Counted from the stretch's first letter, positions 23,387 to 31,186 are shown. The stretch is DNA of 35,422 nt from Oleispira sp. (GCA_002708475.1 PAOL01000070.1:1-35422); one strand, 5' to 3'. The notes: generated by a model not told the origin, from the sequence alone. Translations and numbers: made by a program.

Positions 23387-24163
23387 ATGGATCTACAAGA
23401 CAAAGTAGTTGTCATTACCGGAGGAGCTTCAGGTTTGGGGCAAGCGACTGCTAACTATATGGTACGGGAGAAAGGTGCCAGAGTGGCTTTATTTGATCTA
23501 AATGAAGAAACTGGTGCGGCTACTGTGGCGGAACTGGGCGACGATAATGCTATTTTCTGCCAGACCGATGTAACCTCTGAAGAAAGTATCGACGCGGCTG
23601 TTGCTGCTGTGATCGACAGGTTCGGCGCCATTCACGCAGATATTAACGCCGCCGGTATTCCGCTGCCTTGTAAAATACTCGATAAAGAGGGGAAGGCCAG
23701 CAGCCTGAAGAAGTACGCCACGGTCATCGATGTCAATCTGTGTGGTGTATTTAATGTGATGGCCAAGTGCGCGGAACAAATCGCAAGAAACGAACCTGAT
23801 GCCAATGGCGAGCGTGGTGCAATTGTTAATATTTCTTCGGGGGCTGCGTATGAAGGACAGATAGGTCAAAGCGCCTATAGCGGCTCTAAAGCAGGTGTCA
23901 ATGGCATGAATATGCCTGCCGCCCGAGAGCTTGCTAAATACGGCATCAGGGTCAATTCCATTGCTCCGGGCTTGTTTGGCACCCCGATGGTTCAGTCTCT
24001 GGACAAGAATGTCCAGCAGTCGTTGATCAATATGTGTGAAGCGCCAAAGCGTATGGGGGAGATGGACGAGTTTGCCCATACCTGTGCTTTCCTGATTGAA
24101 AATGGCTATATGAACGGTCGTGTGATTCGCTTGGATGCCGCAACGGTCATGCAGGCCAAATAG
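23387..24163 (+). CDS. Short-chain dehydrogenase, 3-hydroxyacyl-CoA dehydrogenase type 2-like
   Basis: NAD-dependent oxidation of a 3-hydroxyacyl-CoA is the likely step; 258 residues. T-G-G-A-S-G-L-G at 11-18 is the cofactor motif, and Asp37 after it favours NAD over NADP. The catalytic set is Ser151 (N-I-S-S), Tyr164 and Lys168 (Y-S-G-S-K). The overall pattern (N-A-A-G-I, then a long K-x-x-D-x-N-L-x-G-x-F-N segment, then P-G-L-F-x-T-P-M) resembles HSD17B10-type enzymes, which handle 2-methyl-3-hydroxybutyryl-CoA and steroids. ATG 23387 follows AGAGAGCACG, a modest SD. It supplies the step between the hydratase-like protein and thiolase. Confidence 0.88.
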   Translation: MDLQDKVVVITGGASGLGQATANYMVREKGARVALFDLNEETGAATVAELGDDNAIFCQTDVTSEESIDAAVAAVIDRFGAIHADINAAGIPLPCKILDKEGKASSLKKYATVIDVNLCGVFNVMAKCAEQIARNEPDANGERGAIVNISSGAAYEGQIGQSAYSGSKAGVNGMNMPAARELAKYGIRVNSIAPGLFGTPMVQSLDKNVQQSLINMCEAPKRMGEMDEFAHTCAFLIENGYMNGRVIRLDAATVMQAK

Positions 24164-24233
24164 TCCAGATTTTTTCTTTGAATAATGAATCACAATATTT
24201 ATCGTGTCAGTAAATGGTAGAAAGGAGATGGTA

Positions 24234-25385
24234 GTGGGGCCCTTGCAAGGTATTAAGGTCATTGAAATCGCCGGCCTTGGGCCGGCACCTGTGTGCGGTA
24301 TGTTACTGGCAGATATGGGCGCCGAGGTTATTCTCGTTCAGCGTAAAAGCAGAGGTACCGCCAATATCACTGATGCCGTTACCAACAGTAAATACGCCAT
24401 TCCCAATAGGGGTAAAAAATCTATTGCTCTTGACCTAAAAGACACCTCAGCCGTAGAGGTTGTACTGGATTTGGTCGCCGATGCTGACGCCCTAATTGAG
24501 GGTTTTCGGCCAGGTGTGATGGAGCGTTTGGGCCTGGGGCCCGATGTCTGTATGGAGAAGAACCCGCGGCTGCTCTATGGCCGTATGACCGGTTGGGGGC
24601 AGCATGGCCCATTGGCTCAGGCTGCGGGTCACGACATTAACTATATCGCCCTTAGCGGTGCATTGTACTACTCAAGTCACCGGGGTGAAGCGCCCTTCGC
24701 GCCGCCGTCTTTGGTAGGCGATGTAGGCGGTGGCTCGATGGTGCTGGTTATGGGGCTATTGGCAGGCATCCTCAACGCCAAGGCTACTGGTAAGGGTCAG
24801 GTGATAGACGCGGCTATTAGCGACGGCAGTGCGCTGATGACATCGTTGCTTTATTCGTTTCACCAGGCCGGTTTGTGGAGCAACGAGCGCGGCGATAATA
24901 TCATCGACAGTGCCTCGCCCTGGTACGATACCTATGAGTGTGCCGACGGCCACTACATAACGGTGGGTGCTTTGGAACCACAGTTTTATAGTCTGTTTCT
25001 GGAAAAATGTGGCCTCAGTGATAACCCTGTTTTTGCCCGCCAGTTTAACAAGGCGGATTGGCCGCAAGCAAAGAACACAATTGTTGCTCTGTTCAAATCC
25101 AGAACTCGAGCCGAGTGGTGCGAGTTAATGGAAGGCACGGATGTTTGTTTTGCACCAGTATTGGATTTTGAAGAGGCTGCGGCGCATCCTCATAATCGTG
25201 AAAGGGAAACCTTTGTTGAATTGGATGGTATTGTGCAGCCGGCGCCGGCACCAAAGTTCAGTGCTACCCCCCTGAACATAGCATCTGCGCCACCACAGGA
25301 AGGCGAGCACACAGAGACGATATTGAAGTCGGTTGGCTACCAGGATGATTATATCGATTTGCTCAAAAGTCGAGCGGTTATTTAG
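24234..25385 (+). CDS. Class III (CaiB/BaiF) CoA-transferase or racemase
   Basis: Moves CoA between carboxylic acids or epimerises a 2-methylacyl-CoA. The frame opens at GTG 24204, but GTG 24234 has AAGGAG exactly 6 nt upstream and begins M-G-P-L-Q-G-I-K-V-I-E-I-A-G, the usual family N-terminus. ATG 24228 directly touches the SD and is unlikely. From 24234 the protein has 383 residues. The catalytic Asp134 is in A-G-H-D-I-N-Y, with R-M-T-G-W-G-Q-H-G-P-L just before it, as in family III. Alpha-methylacyl-CoA racemases share this motif, so a racemase is a real alternative and would suit a branched substrate. Last gene of the beta-oxidation operon. Confidence 0.87.
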   Translation: MGPLQGIKVIEIAGLGPAPVCGMLLADMGAEVILVQRKSRGTANITDAVTNSKYAIPNRGKKSIALDLKDTSAVEVVLDLVADADALIEGFRPGVMERLGLGPDVCMEKNPRLLYGRMTGWGQHGPLAQAAGHDINYIALSGALYYSSHRGEAPFAPPSLVGDVGGGSMVLVMGLLAGILNAKATGKGQVIDAAISDGSALMTSLLYSFHQAGLWSNERGDNIIDSASPWYDTYECADGHYITVGALEPQFYSLFLEKCGLSDNPVFARQFNKADWPQAKNTIVALFKSRTRAEWCELMEGTDVCFAPVLDFEEAAAHPHNRERETFVELDGIVQPAPAPKFSATPLNIASAPPQEGEHTETILKSVGYQDDYIDLLKSRAVI

Positions 25386-25466
25386 CGATTCAAACAGCCT
25401 GAAAGGGTATGAATAGTTGCCCTGTTCGGATGCTTATTAGTAAGAGATTTTGATAAGAGGTTGACG

Positions 25467-25545
25467 ATGAAACGATTTTCGTCGCGCTGTCACTGCTGCT
25501 AGCAGCCAACGGCAATGCCGCCGAGCGCTCCAATATCCTGCTTGG
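25467..25545 (+). pseudogene. N-terminal fragment of a secreted protein, probably a sulfatase
   Basis: AGAGG precedes ATG 25467. After M-K-R, one base is missing and the frame continues I-F-V-A-L-S-L-L-L-A-A-N-G-N-A-A-E-R-S-N-I-L-L (separated residues), a signal peptide followed by the A-E-R-x-N-I-L-L start typical of arylsulfatases. The sequence then runs into the IS5-type remnant. No catalytic C/S-x-P-x-R is present. The sulfatase call rests on a very short match. Confidence 0.4.
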
Positions 25546-25569
25546 AACAAACGCTTCGGTCCTCGGAGC

Positions 25570-25887
25570 GTGATACACTCCTATGCGATGGCCGAGTGGA
25601 CGCACGAGTCCACTACTGACCCCGAGGCTCGCTTATTCCGCAAAGGTAAAGGAAAAGAGGCCAAGCTGTGCTTCATGGGGCATCTACTCACCGAGAACCG
25701 TAATGGCCTGATTGTTGATGCAGAAGCCTGCCTGGCCGGAACATCCAAAGAATGGGATTCGAGCATCAGTTTGCTGGCAAATCAGAGCGCTCGACCAGGG
25801 CAAACAGTGAGTGCAGATAAAGGATATAACACCAACGAATTTGTAGAAGGTTGTCGCGAATTAAAGGTGACGCCACATGTTGCGGCG
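25570..25887 (+). pseudogene. IS5-family transposase fragment
   Basis: The frame contains T-H-E-S-T-T-D-P-E-A-R-L-F-R-K-G-K-G-K-E-A-K followed by F-M-G-H-L-L-T-E-N-R-N-G-L-I-V-D and, later, S-A-D-K-G-Y-N-T-N-E-F with V-T-P-H-V-A. These are the central DDE blocks of IS5-type transposases (second Asp in A-D-K-G-Y). The N-terminal third and the C-terminal Glu region are missing, so it is an inactive remnant. Confidence 0.75.
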
Positions 25888-26241
25888 ACGATTTTTTGCC
25901 GCTATGTCAATCTATATCTTCAACTAAATTCTTCGTTTATCTTCAGCCTGAAACTCTAATCTCCAGTATTTATATCGAAAGTGTAATAACTGCAAAATAC
26001 GCTCGACTACGATCCGCGTGGCGAAGGGGCTTAGAACTGATGTTGTTCTCGCAGGAGCGCTCAGTGTCAGGATTACTTACAGTCTAGTCCCATAAGGCTA
26101 ATAATATTGTCGTAATAATTCTGTAAGTCCTTGTAGAACTGTGAGTTTTTGATCAACAGTATGTTTCTTGCTTGCAAAACGCTCTTGGGCCACATGCTTG
26201 GGTGATGTACACCCGACGGTCAATGCTGGAAGGAGAGAAGG
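25888..26241. other. 354-bp intergenic region
   Basis: AT-rich, with no gene recognised. A small hairpin (GGGTG 26200-26204 with CACCC 26210-26214) sits about 28 bp before the next gene, and GAAGGAGAGAAGG (26229-26241) gives that gene a strong ribosome binding site. The left part may be leftover of the IS5-type element. Confidence 0.4.
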
Positions 26242-27009
26242 ATGAAGCGACTATTCCCTGCCTTATTAACACTGGCACTTGTTTCATTTTTTGGCAGCGC
26301 CGCAGCCTCTAAGATAGAGCCGGGCTTCGACCTTCTAAAAACCAAAAAGGGCGAATTGACGCTCAAATCATTGAAGGGAAAAGCGATCTCTCCATTGAAC
26401 ATGAAACTCAAAAGCAATCCGATCAAGAAAAAGAAGACCGGGAAGAAGTTTGGTAAAACCGACAAAGTGCTGCAACGCAAGAAACTTCATCCCAGAAAGG
26501 CGGACACAATTGATGTTGAATTGGTCCATCTTTCACTAAAAAGCGCCGCGCCAGTGAAAATCAAGAAAAAGAACAAGACCAAAAAGTACGACGCTTTTGT
26601 CACTCTGAACAAAAAGGAAAATTCCAAAGGTCAGCTCAAGATCAAATCCCATGACGATAAAAAGGGCGGCGGTGACTTCCTGTTGACACTCAATAATTTG
26701 TTTTTGAAAATTGATTTTGTCCCCATTCTCGGTGGCCAGGGAGGTGCGATTACCGAATTGATCGATGTGGGTCCTCTTCGCTCCAGCGGTGGCACCTGGT
26801 CCCATGGGGCCGATAGCTCTTACCCCACGATACCTAACTTTCCTGCGGGAAATTTCTTTATCCGTGATTTCGGGCTGGGGAATGATGCCGATCCTTTCTT
26901 TCTGCAGTCGATTGTAGCGGCAAGAGTCCCACTGCCTGCCACGTTGCTGCTAATTGGCAGTGGTCTGTTATTTATTGGGTTTGCCAGAACACGTGGCCCC
27001 ATGACCTGA
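26242..27009 (+). CDS. Exported lysine-rich protein with VPLPA-CTERM sorting signal
   Basis: A 255-residue protein of unknown function. A signal peptide covers 1-22 (M-K-R, then a hydrophobic stretch ending S-A-A-A). Residues 35-145 are very rich in lysine, with several K-K-K clusters. The C-terminus has V-P-L-P-A-T at 229-234, a hydrophobic helix, then F-A-R-T-R, the tripartite VPLPA-type PEP-CTERM signal. Such proteins are cut and sorted to the surface by an exosortase, usually linked to exopolysaccharide. No exosortase gene is in the window. The strong cationic patch would suit binding to acidic polysaccharide (inference). It lies between IS debris and the Tn3 remnant and is transcribed alone. 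Confidence 0.8.
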   Translation: MKRLFPALLTLALVSFFGSAAASKIEPGFDLLKTKKGELTLKSLKGKAISPLNMKLKSNPIKKKKTGKKFGKTDKVLQRKKLHPRKADTIDVELVHLSLKSAAPVKIKKKNKTKKYDAFVTLNKKENSKGQLKIKSHDDKKGGGDFLLTLNNLFLKIDFVPILGGQGGAITELIDVGPLRSSGGTWSHGADSSYPTIPNFPAGNFFIRDFGLGNDADPFFLQSIVAARVPLPATLLLIGSGLLFIGFARTRGPMT

Positions 27010-27093
27010 CGGGCAGTCGTCTTCAGGTCGTACACACTATGCTGTCGATTAAAGATCGGTTGCCCCTAATCGCCGGCCTCTTGCTCCCTATCG

Positions 27094-27127
27094 GGGGTAC
27101 TGGGGATTTTACCTCCAAATGTAACAC
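27094..27127 (+). repeat. Degenerate Tn3-family terminal inverted repeat
   Basis: GGGGTACTGGGGATTTTACC followed by TCCAAAT matches the intact repeat (27323-27363) except at a few positions. It is oriented as the tnpA-proximal end of an element lying to its right on the minus strand, consistent with the tnpA tail at 27149-27322. Confidence 0.75.
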
Positions 27128-27148
27128 TTCCCTCTGAGTCCCCCATGA

Positions 27149-27322
27149 TTACTGGCTTGTAGCGGAGGTGTGTTTTGCACTTACGGGTAAATACCCATCA
27201 ATGGAGCACATCAGTTCCACCAGGTCCGGTAACTTCTCACTCAATTCGAAGTTGTAGGTGCCTTTCAGATTGATGTTGTACCAAGCCACTGGAGAGGCTT
27301 GTTTTACAACCTGTACCCTATT
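27149..27322 (-). pseudogene. tnpA: C-terminal fragment of a second Tn3-family transposase
   Basis: The minus strand reads V-V-K-Q-A-S-P-V-A-W-Y-N-I-N-L-K-G-T-Y-N-F then L-P-D-L-V-E-L-M-C-S-I-D-G-Y-L-P-V and a TAA at 27149-27151. The intact TnpA ends V-K-R-A-S-P-V-A-W-E-N-I-N-L-R-G-R-Y-T-F and L-E-D-L-M-E-S-I-D-G-Y-R-P, so this is a diverged relative, not a copy. The frame runs up to 27322, where the intact unit begins. The rest of the gene is not found beyond 30550, so it was lost, not merely interrupted. Confidence 0.85.
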
Positions 27323-27363
27323 GGGGTCCTAGGGATTTTGCCTCCAAATATTGCAAAAACCGC
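27323..27363 (+). repeat. Left 41-bp terminal inverted repeat of the Tn3-family unit
   Basis: Begins GGGGTCCTAGGGATTTTGCC and is identical over 41 bases to the reverse complement of 30510-30550. Confidence 0.92.
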
Positions 27364-27436
27364 CGGAGGCCCCGCCATCCGTGGGCTGCAGGGGGCTATT
27401 AGTTTCTAATGCGCTGAGAAATTCGGTATCTTCTTC

Positions 27437-27448
27437 GACCTTTAGGTC
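27437..27448 (+). promoter_or_regulatory. Hairpin burying the tnpA Shine-Dalgarno
   Basis: GACCT-TT-AGGTC forms a 5-bp stem with a 2-nt loop. The only SD-like sequence for tnpA (AGG at 27444-27446, about 7 nt before ATG 27454) is in its 3' arm. This would hold transposase translation low. Confidence 0.4.
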
Positions 27449-27453
27449 AAAGA

Positions 27454-30400
27454 ATGAGCAGAAACAAGCGGCTATCAATCCTCACTGCTGCCGAGGTCGA
27501 GGATCTATATGGCGTCCCATCCTTCAATGAGTCATACCAGCGATTCTACTTTATGCTGAATGACAAAGAACTAGCGGAGATATCGAGAATAAGGCAACGC
27601 AAATATCGTTGTGTGGCGATTGCTTTGCTGGGCTACTTCAAATGCAAACCGGTCCTGCTTAACCCAAGGTACAAATCAATGCAGGACGACTTGGTATTCA
27701 TAGCCCGATTTCACTATAGGGACCTTACCTTCAGGCGTTTTAGCCTGAAACCTGACCAAAAATCCCGTATCTATGCGCGTGTTCTATCGATCGTCGGCGT
27801 CAGCAACTGGAACGATAAAAGACATCAGCCACAGCTTGTCGAGCACTTGTGTACCTGTGCTGAAAGCTGGGTGGAGCCCCGAGCAGTCTTTGACGCTGCA
27901 ATCGAATATTTGGCTCGCCAGAAAATCGCAATTCCCGCCTATAGTACGCTGCAGAAGATCGTCAGTCAGGTTATTGGCCAGCACCAGAAACGATTGCATG
28001 ACCAGATCGACGCCGCTTGCAGCCAAGGTCTATCAACTATGTTGCTCACACTGGTTTCCGGTGAAGGCCAGTTTACATTCCAGCAACTACGCCAGAGCGC
28101 CCGCAATTTTACCGGCACCGAGTTGCAAAAAGAAATAGCCGTGTATCACCATATTCAGCCGTGGATGACGGATGTGACGACTGTACTCGAGTCACTTTCT
28201 CTCTCTCAGAAAAACCAGCAACACTATGCCGAACGGGTTGACTACTACGGAGCCAAACTTAAACGTCAATCGCTTGCTAACCAGCGCCTGTACTTGCTGT
28301 GCTATCTGCAGTCGCGGCACCAGCAGGGCCTGGAACGTATTGCGGAAGGGTTCATACATCACCTCCGGCAAGTGAAACAACGTGCGCATCAAATGGCCCA
28401 AGAACGGGTCTATCGGGATTGGCAAAAGGCAGCTCGCAATGTGAGCAAAGCTACTGATATCTTACACCTGTTCGTTGATGACAGCATCGATCCTGATACG
28501 TCGTTTCAAGCTGTACAGCAACGGGCGTTCCAGTTTCTCAATGTCAGCGACCTGAACTCAGTCTGCCGATACCTGAGTAATCAGAAACAGTCGGCGGAGG
28601 AGGCATTTTGGCAGCACCTGGATACGGAGTCCACATTGCGAGCCGGACTGTTGCGTTCGCTCTTTTGCTGTCTGCGTTTTGACGGTACCGACAAAACGCG
28701 GCGGTTAGCCGGGGCCCTGGCCCAAGCTCGGTTGGATTTGGTCGCCGGTAATAGGCTCGGCGATGTCAGCATTGATCAGCGTTTACTACCGAAAGCCACA
28801 CGGCCATTGCTGTCGAAACCCGATGGCAGTATAGACAAATCCAAGTATGAATGGTTTTTGTATCTGCAGATACCCAACCGCTTAAACGGCCAGTTGACGC
28901 TGCCGGAAGTCATTCGATATCGGGCGTTAGAGGATGATCTCGTGAAGCCAGAGATCTGGAAAAACCAGAAGGGGTCCTTGGTGGAGGGCACTCAGCAACC
29001 CAATATCAGCGAGGATCCGAAACGTCTGATTCCACGCATGGCGGATGAGCTGACCCTTCGGTTGCACGAAGTCAGCCACTATTTGGAGCGTTCAGATACC
29101 AGGGACGTAATTTTGCGACCGAAAGACGGCAAACATCACTGGCGGCTGCCTACAGCCAGCAAGAAGCACCTAGTGAATAACCCGTTCTTCCAGCAAATGA
29201 AAGCGGTCAGCATCGCCGATGTATTGCGCGTAGTGGATCGGGATACCGGGTTCATTGACGACTTCCAACATGTGCTGGGCTTGAGCTCGAAAAGCCGTCA
29301 GTACGAAGTGGATCTGCTGGCGATACTGATTGCCAATGCCACTAATCAGGGCATCTATGGCATCGCGCAGATTTCTGACTGCACCTATGAACAACTCAGC
29401 ACTATCCAAGCGAACTACCTTCGGTTGGAAACCCTGAATGCGTCCAATGACCGCATCAACAACGCCACTACACGACTGAGTATCTTCAAGCACTACAACA
29501 TTCAGGAAGATATTCTGCACGCCAGTGCCGATGGTCAGAAGTTCGAAGCCAAACGCGAGACATTCCGCACGCGGTACTCCTCAAAATACTTCGGGACCAG
29601 CAAAGGCGTGTCCGCGGTCAGTCTGAATGCCAATCATATGGCCATCAATGCCCGGGTAATCGGGGCCAATGAGCATGAATCCCATTACATCTTTGACCTG
29701 TTGATGAACAACAGTACTGAGATAGTCCCCGACATGCTCTCAACTGACACTCATGGAGTAAACCATGTGAACTTTGCCCTGCTCGACCTGTTCGGATATC
29801 GGTTCGCACCTCGATATGCCCAGGTCGGCAGGGTCATCAATGAACTATTCAACATCACCGAAGACAAGAACCAGCAAGTGCATATATCGTTGCGCAAGCC
29901 GATCAACACGCAGCGTATCATGGCTCACTGGGACACCATCCAGCGGATTGCCGTCTCTTTGGCTCAGCGCAAGACCAGTCAGGCCAGGTTAGTGCGTAAA
30001 CTATCCGGTTACAAGCACAATCACCCATTACTGGAGGCATTGACCGAATATAACCGGCTGCTGAAAGCCCAATATCTGCTGAACTACATTGACGACGCCA
30101 GCCTTAGAAATCACGTTCAGCGAGCGTTGAACCGGGGTGAAGCCTATCACCAGCTGAGACGGGCGATTAGCCACGTCAATGGCGACCGATTCCGGGGTAA
30201 TAGCGATGAGGAGATCCAGATCTGGAACGAAAGTGCCAGACTGGTGGCAAATGCCATCATCTACTTCAACTCAAAAGTGCTCAGTAATCTGCTGGACAGC
30301 TTTGAGGATCAAGGCAATGCAATGTCTCTGGAAACAGTAAAGCGGGCCTCACCTGTAGCCTGGGAGAATATCAACCTCCGGGGTAGATACACATTCGCAC

Positions 30401-30474
30401 CGACAGGTGAATTGCCAAAACTTGAGGATTTAATGGAATCGATTGATGGCTACCGGCCGACAATCGATAAGTAA
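27454..30474 (+). CDS. tnpA: Tn3-family transposase TnpA
   Basis: DDE transposase of 1006 residues, the normal family length. The N-terminal DUF4158 DNA-binding region covers roughly 1-170; the catalytic DDE_Tnp_Tn3 domain covers about 580-970. The acidic triad is Asp693 (A-S-A-D-G-Q-K-F), Asp765 (S-T-D-T-H-G) and Glu896 (N-R-G-E-A-Y-H-Q-L), in close register with other Tn3 transposases. No frameshift or stop is present, so it should be active. Start ATG 27454 lies 90 bp inside the left repeat and its weak SD falls within a small hairpin. It is the only gene of the unit and could also act on the related, diverged repeats at 62-99 and 27094-27127. Confidence 0.93.
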   Translation: MSRNKRLSILTAAEVEDLYGVPSFNESYQRFYFMLNDKELAEISRIRQRKYRCVAIALLGYFKCKPVLLNPRYKSMQDDLVFIARFHYRDLTFRRFSLKPDQKSRIYARVLSIVGVSNWNDKRHQPQLVEHLCTCAESWVEPRAVFDAAIEYLARQKIAIPAYSTLQKIVSQVIGQHQKRLHDQIDAACSQGLSTMLLTLVSGEGQFTFQQLRQSARNFTGTELQKEIAVYHHIQPWMTDVTTVLESLSLSQKNQQHYAERVDYYGAKLKRQSLANQRLYLLCYLQSRHQQGLERIAEGFIHHLRQVKQRAHQMAQERVYRDWQKAARNVSKATDILHLFVDDSIDPDTSFQAVQQRAFQFLNVSDLNSVCRYLSNQKQSAEEAFWQHLDTESTLRAGLLRSLFCCLRFDGTDKTRRLAGALAQARLDLVAGNRLGDVSIDQRLLPKATRPLLSKPDGSIDKSKYEWFLYLQIPNRLNGQLTLPEVIRYRALEDDLVKPEIWKNQKGSLVEGTQQPNISEDPKRLIPRMADELTLRLHEVSHYLERSDTRDVILRPKDGKHHWRLPTASKKHLVNNPFFQQMKAVSIADVLRVVDRDTGFIDDFQHVLGLSSKSRQYEVDLLAILIANATNQGIYGIAQISDCTYEQLSTIQANYLRLETLNASNDRINNATTRLSIFKHYNIQEDILHASADGQKFEAKRETFRTRYSSKYFGTSKGVSAVSLNANHMAINARVIGANEHESHYIFDLLMNNSTEIVPDMLSTDTHGVNHVNFALLDLFGYRFAPRYAQVGRVINELFNITEDKNQQVHISLRKPINTQRIMAHWDTIQRIAVSLAQRKTSQARLVRKLSGYKHNHPLLEALTEYNRLLKAQYLLNYIDDASLRNHVQRALNRGEAYHQLRRAISHVNGDRFRGNSDEEIQIWNESARLVANAIIYFNSKVLSNLLDSFEDQGNAMSLETVKRASPVAWENINLRGRYTFAPTGELPKLEDLMESIDGYRPTIDK

Positions 30475-30509
30475 TGGGCCTCCAGAAACCACAGCTGGCG
30501 CGGCCTGCA

Positions 30510-30550
30510 GCGGTTTTTGCAATATTTGGAGGCAAAATCCCTAGGACCCC
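30510..30550 (-). repeat. Right 41-bp terminal inverted repeat of the Tn3-family unit
   Basis: Reverse complement identical to 27323-27363 over 41 bases. The outer end is at 30550, 76 nt beyond the tnpA stop. Confidence 0.92.
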
Positions 30551-30673
30551 TGTGAGCTGAACTGCTCGGGAGTACAGTGGGAGACGTAGGCACATCTTCT
30601 AACTAAATGCCCTGGGGGAGGGATAAGTACGGGTATCCGGGTAGGTCGATTTCGTTCCTCGCCCTCCCACTGT

Positions 30674-30697
30674 TCCAAAGGCAATCTTGCCTTTGGA
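30674..30697. promoter_or_regulatory. Perfect 11-bp-arm palindrome before the 145-aa gene
   Basis: TCCAAAGGCAA, a TC centre, then TTGCCTTTGGA. It ends 18 bp upstream of ATG 30716 and just before the ACAGGAG ribosome binding site. It could be an operator or a leader hairpin. There is no T-run suited to a terminator. Confidence 0.5.
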
Positions 30698-30715
30698 CAG
30701 TACAGGAGAACGAAT

Positions 30716-31153
30716 ATGTCGATGAGTGCAGGGCCAGAGAAACGACGTGATACGTTGAACGAGTATGGCTTATCCAGGTTATCCCTCCAGGCAGGTATCG
30801 CTATTCAAGAACAAGAGAATGTCAAAGCAATATCGAAAGCAAAACGCTTGATTGGTTTCCACCTGACCAAATACTTCGGCGGCTGCTCAATTATGGAGGG
30901 GTATGGATTTTGGTCGCATCAAGGCGACGAATTCGAACGCGAGTATGATGACCCGCAACAGGAAGCGCTTCTTTGGATCAATCTGATGATTATGCCCGAT
31001 CAGCTTGATCAGGCTCGGGCCTGTATTAAGGAATGCGGGGAGCTACTGCGAGAAAGAGGCTTCGCGCCGGATCTAAAGCGTATTCATTGTGAACTGACAG
31101 TAACAGAAGCTCACCATATAACGGTGGGTATTGGGAGTGTGACCCATGGGTGA
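30716..31153 (+). CDS. Unrecognised 145-aa protein
   Basis: Soluble-looking protein with no signal peptide or membrane segment. I do not recognise a family. The composition is protein-like: a mixed N-terminal helix region (about 15-50), a G-C-S-I-M-E-G-Y-G-F-W-S-H-Q-G-D-E-F segment, then an alternating region I-N-L-M-I-M-P-D-Q-L-D-Q-A-R and a C-terminal H-C-E-L-T-V-T-E-A-H-H-I-T-V strand. The layout (beta strand, helix, beta strand) suggests a small alpha/beta fold. ATG 30716 has AGGAG 7 nt upstream, and a strong palindrome precedes that. It lies between the Tn3 unit and the TnpB remnant and may be mobile-element cargo or a surviving host gene. Confidence 0.65.
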   Translation: MSMSAGPEKRRDTLNEYGLSRLSLQAGIAIQEQENVKAISKAKRLIGFHLTKYFGGCSIMEGYGFWSHQGDEFEREYDDPQQEALLWINLMIMPDQLDQARACIKECGELLRERGFAPDLKRIHCELTVTEAHHITVGIGSVTHG

Positions 31154-31158
31154 CTGCT

Positions 31159-31186
31159 CCCCACCCAACGCTTCGCTAGGGTGAGG
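31159..31186. repeat. Hairpin at the 3' end of the tnpB remnant
   Basis: CCCCACCC (31159-31166) pairs with GGGTGAGG (31179-31186) with one mismatch and a 12-nt loop, directly downstream of the tnpB stop on the minus strand. Subterminal hairpins of this kind mark IS200/IS605 right ends, and in such elements the omega RNA scaffold overlaps this region. Confidence 0.45.

Larger units (their letters stand above)
27323..30550 (+). mobile_element. Intact-looking tnpA-only Tn3-family transposon (IS1071-like organisation)
   Basis: A 3228-bp unit is bounded by perfect 41-bp inverted repeats and contains one full-length transposase gene with all catalytic residues. There is no resolvase, res site or passenger gene. 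The size and content match IS1071-type class II insertion sequences, although IS1071 itself has longer repeats. The 5 bp on either side (CTATT left, TGTGA right) do not match, so there is no target duplication. The current location arose by deletion or recombination, or one flank has changed. Confidence 0.85.

Noticed and set aside
23498-24262. 254-codon minus-strand frame opposite the SDR gene
   Set aside because: Antisense shadow without motifs or a ribosome binding site.
26200-26214. GGGTG/CACCC hairpin as a terminator or riboswitch
   Set aside because: Only five base pairs and no T-run; too weak to call.
30551-30600. Continuation of the diverged tnpA remnant to the right of the intact Tn3 unit
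   Set aside because: All minus-strand frames were read and none resembles the expected TnpA segment; there is no target duplication.
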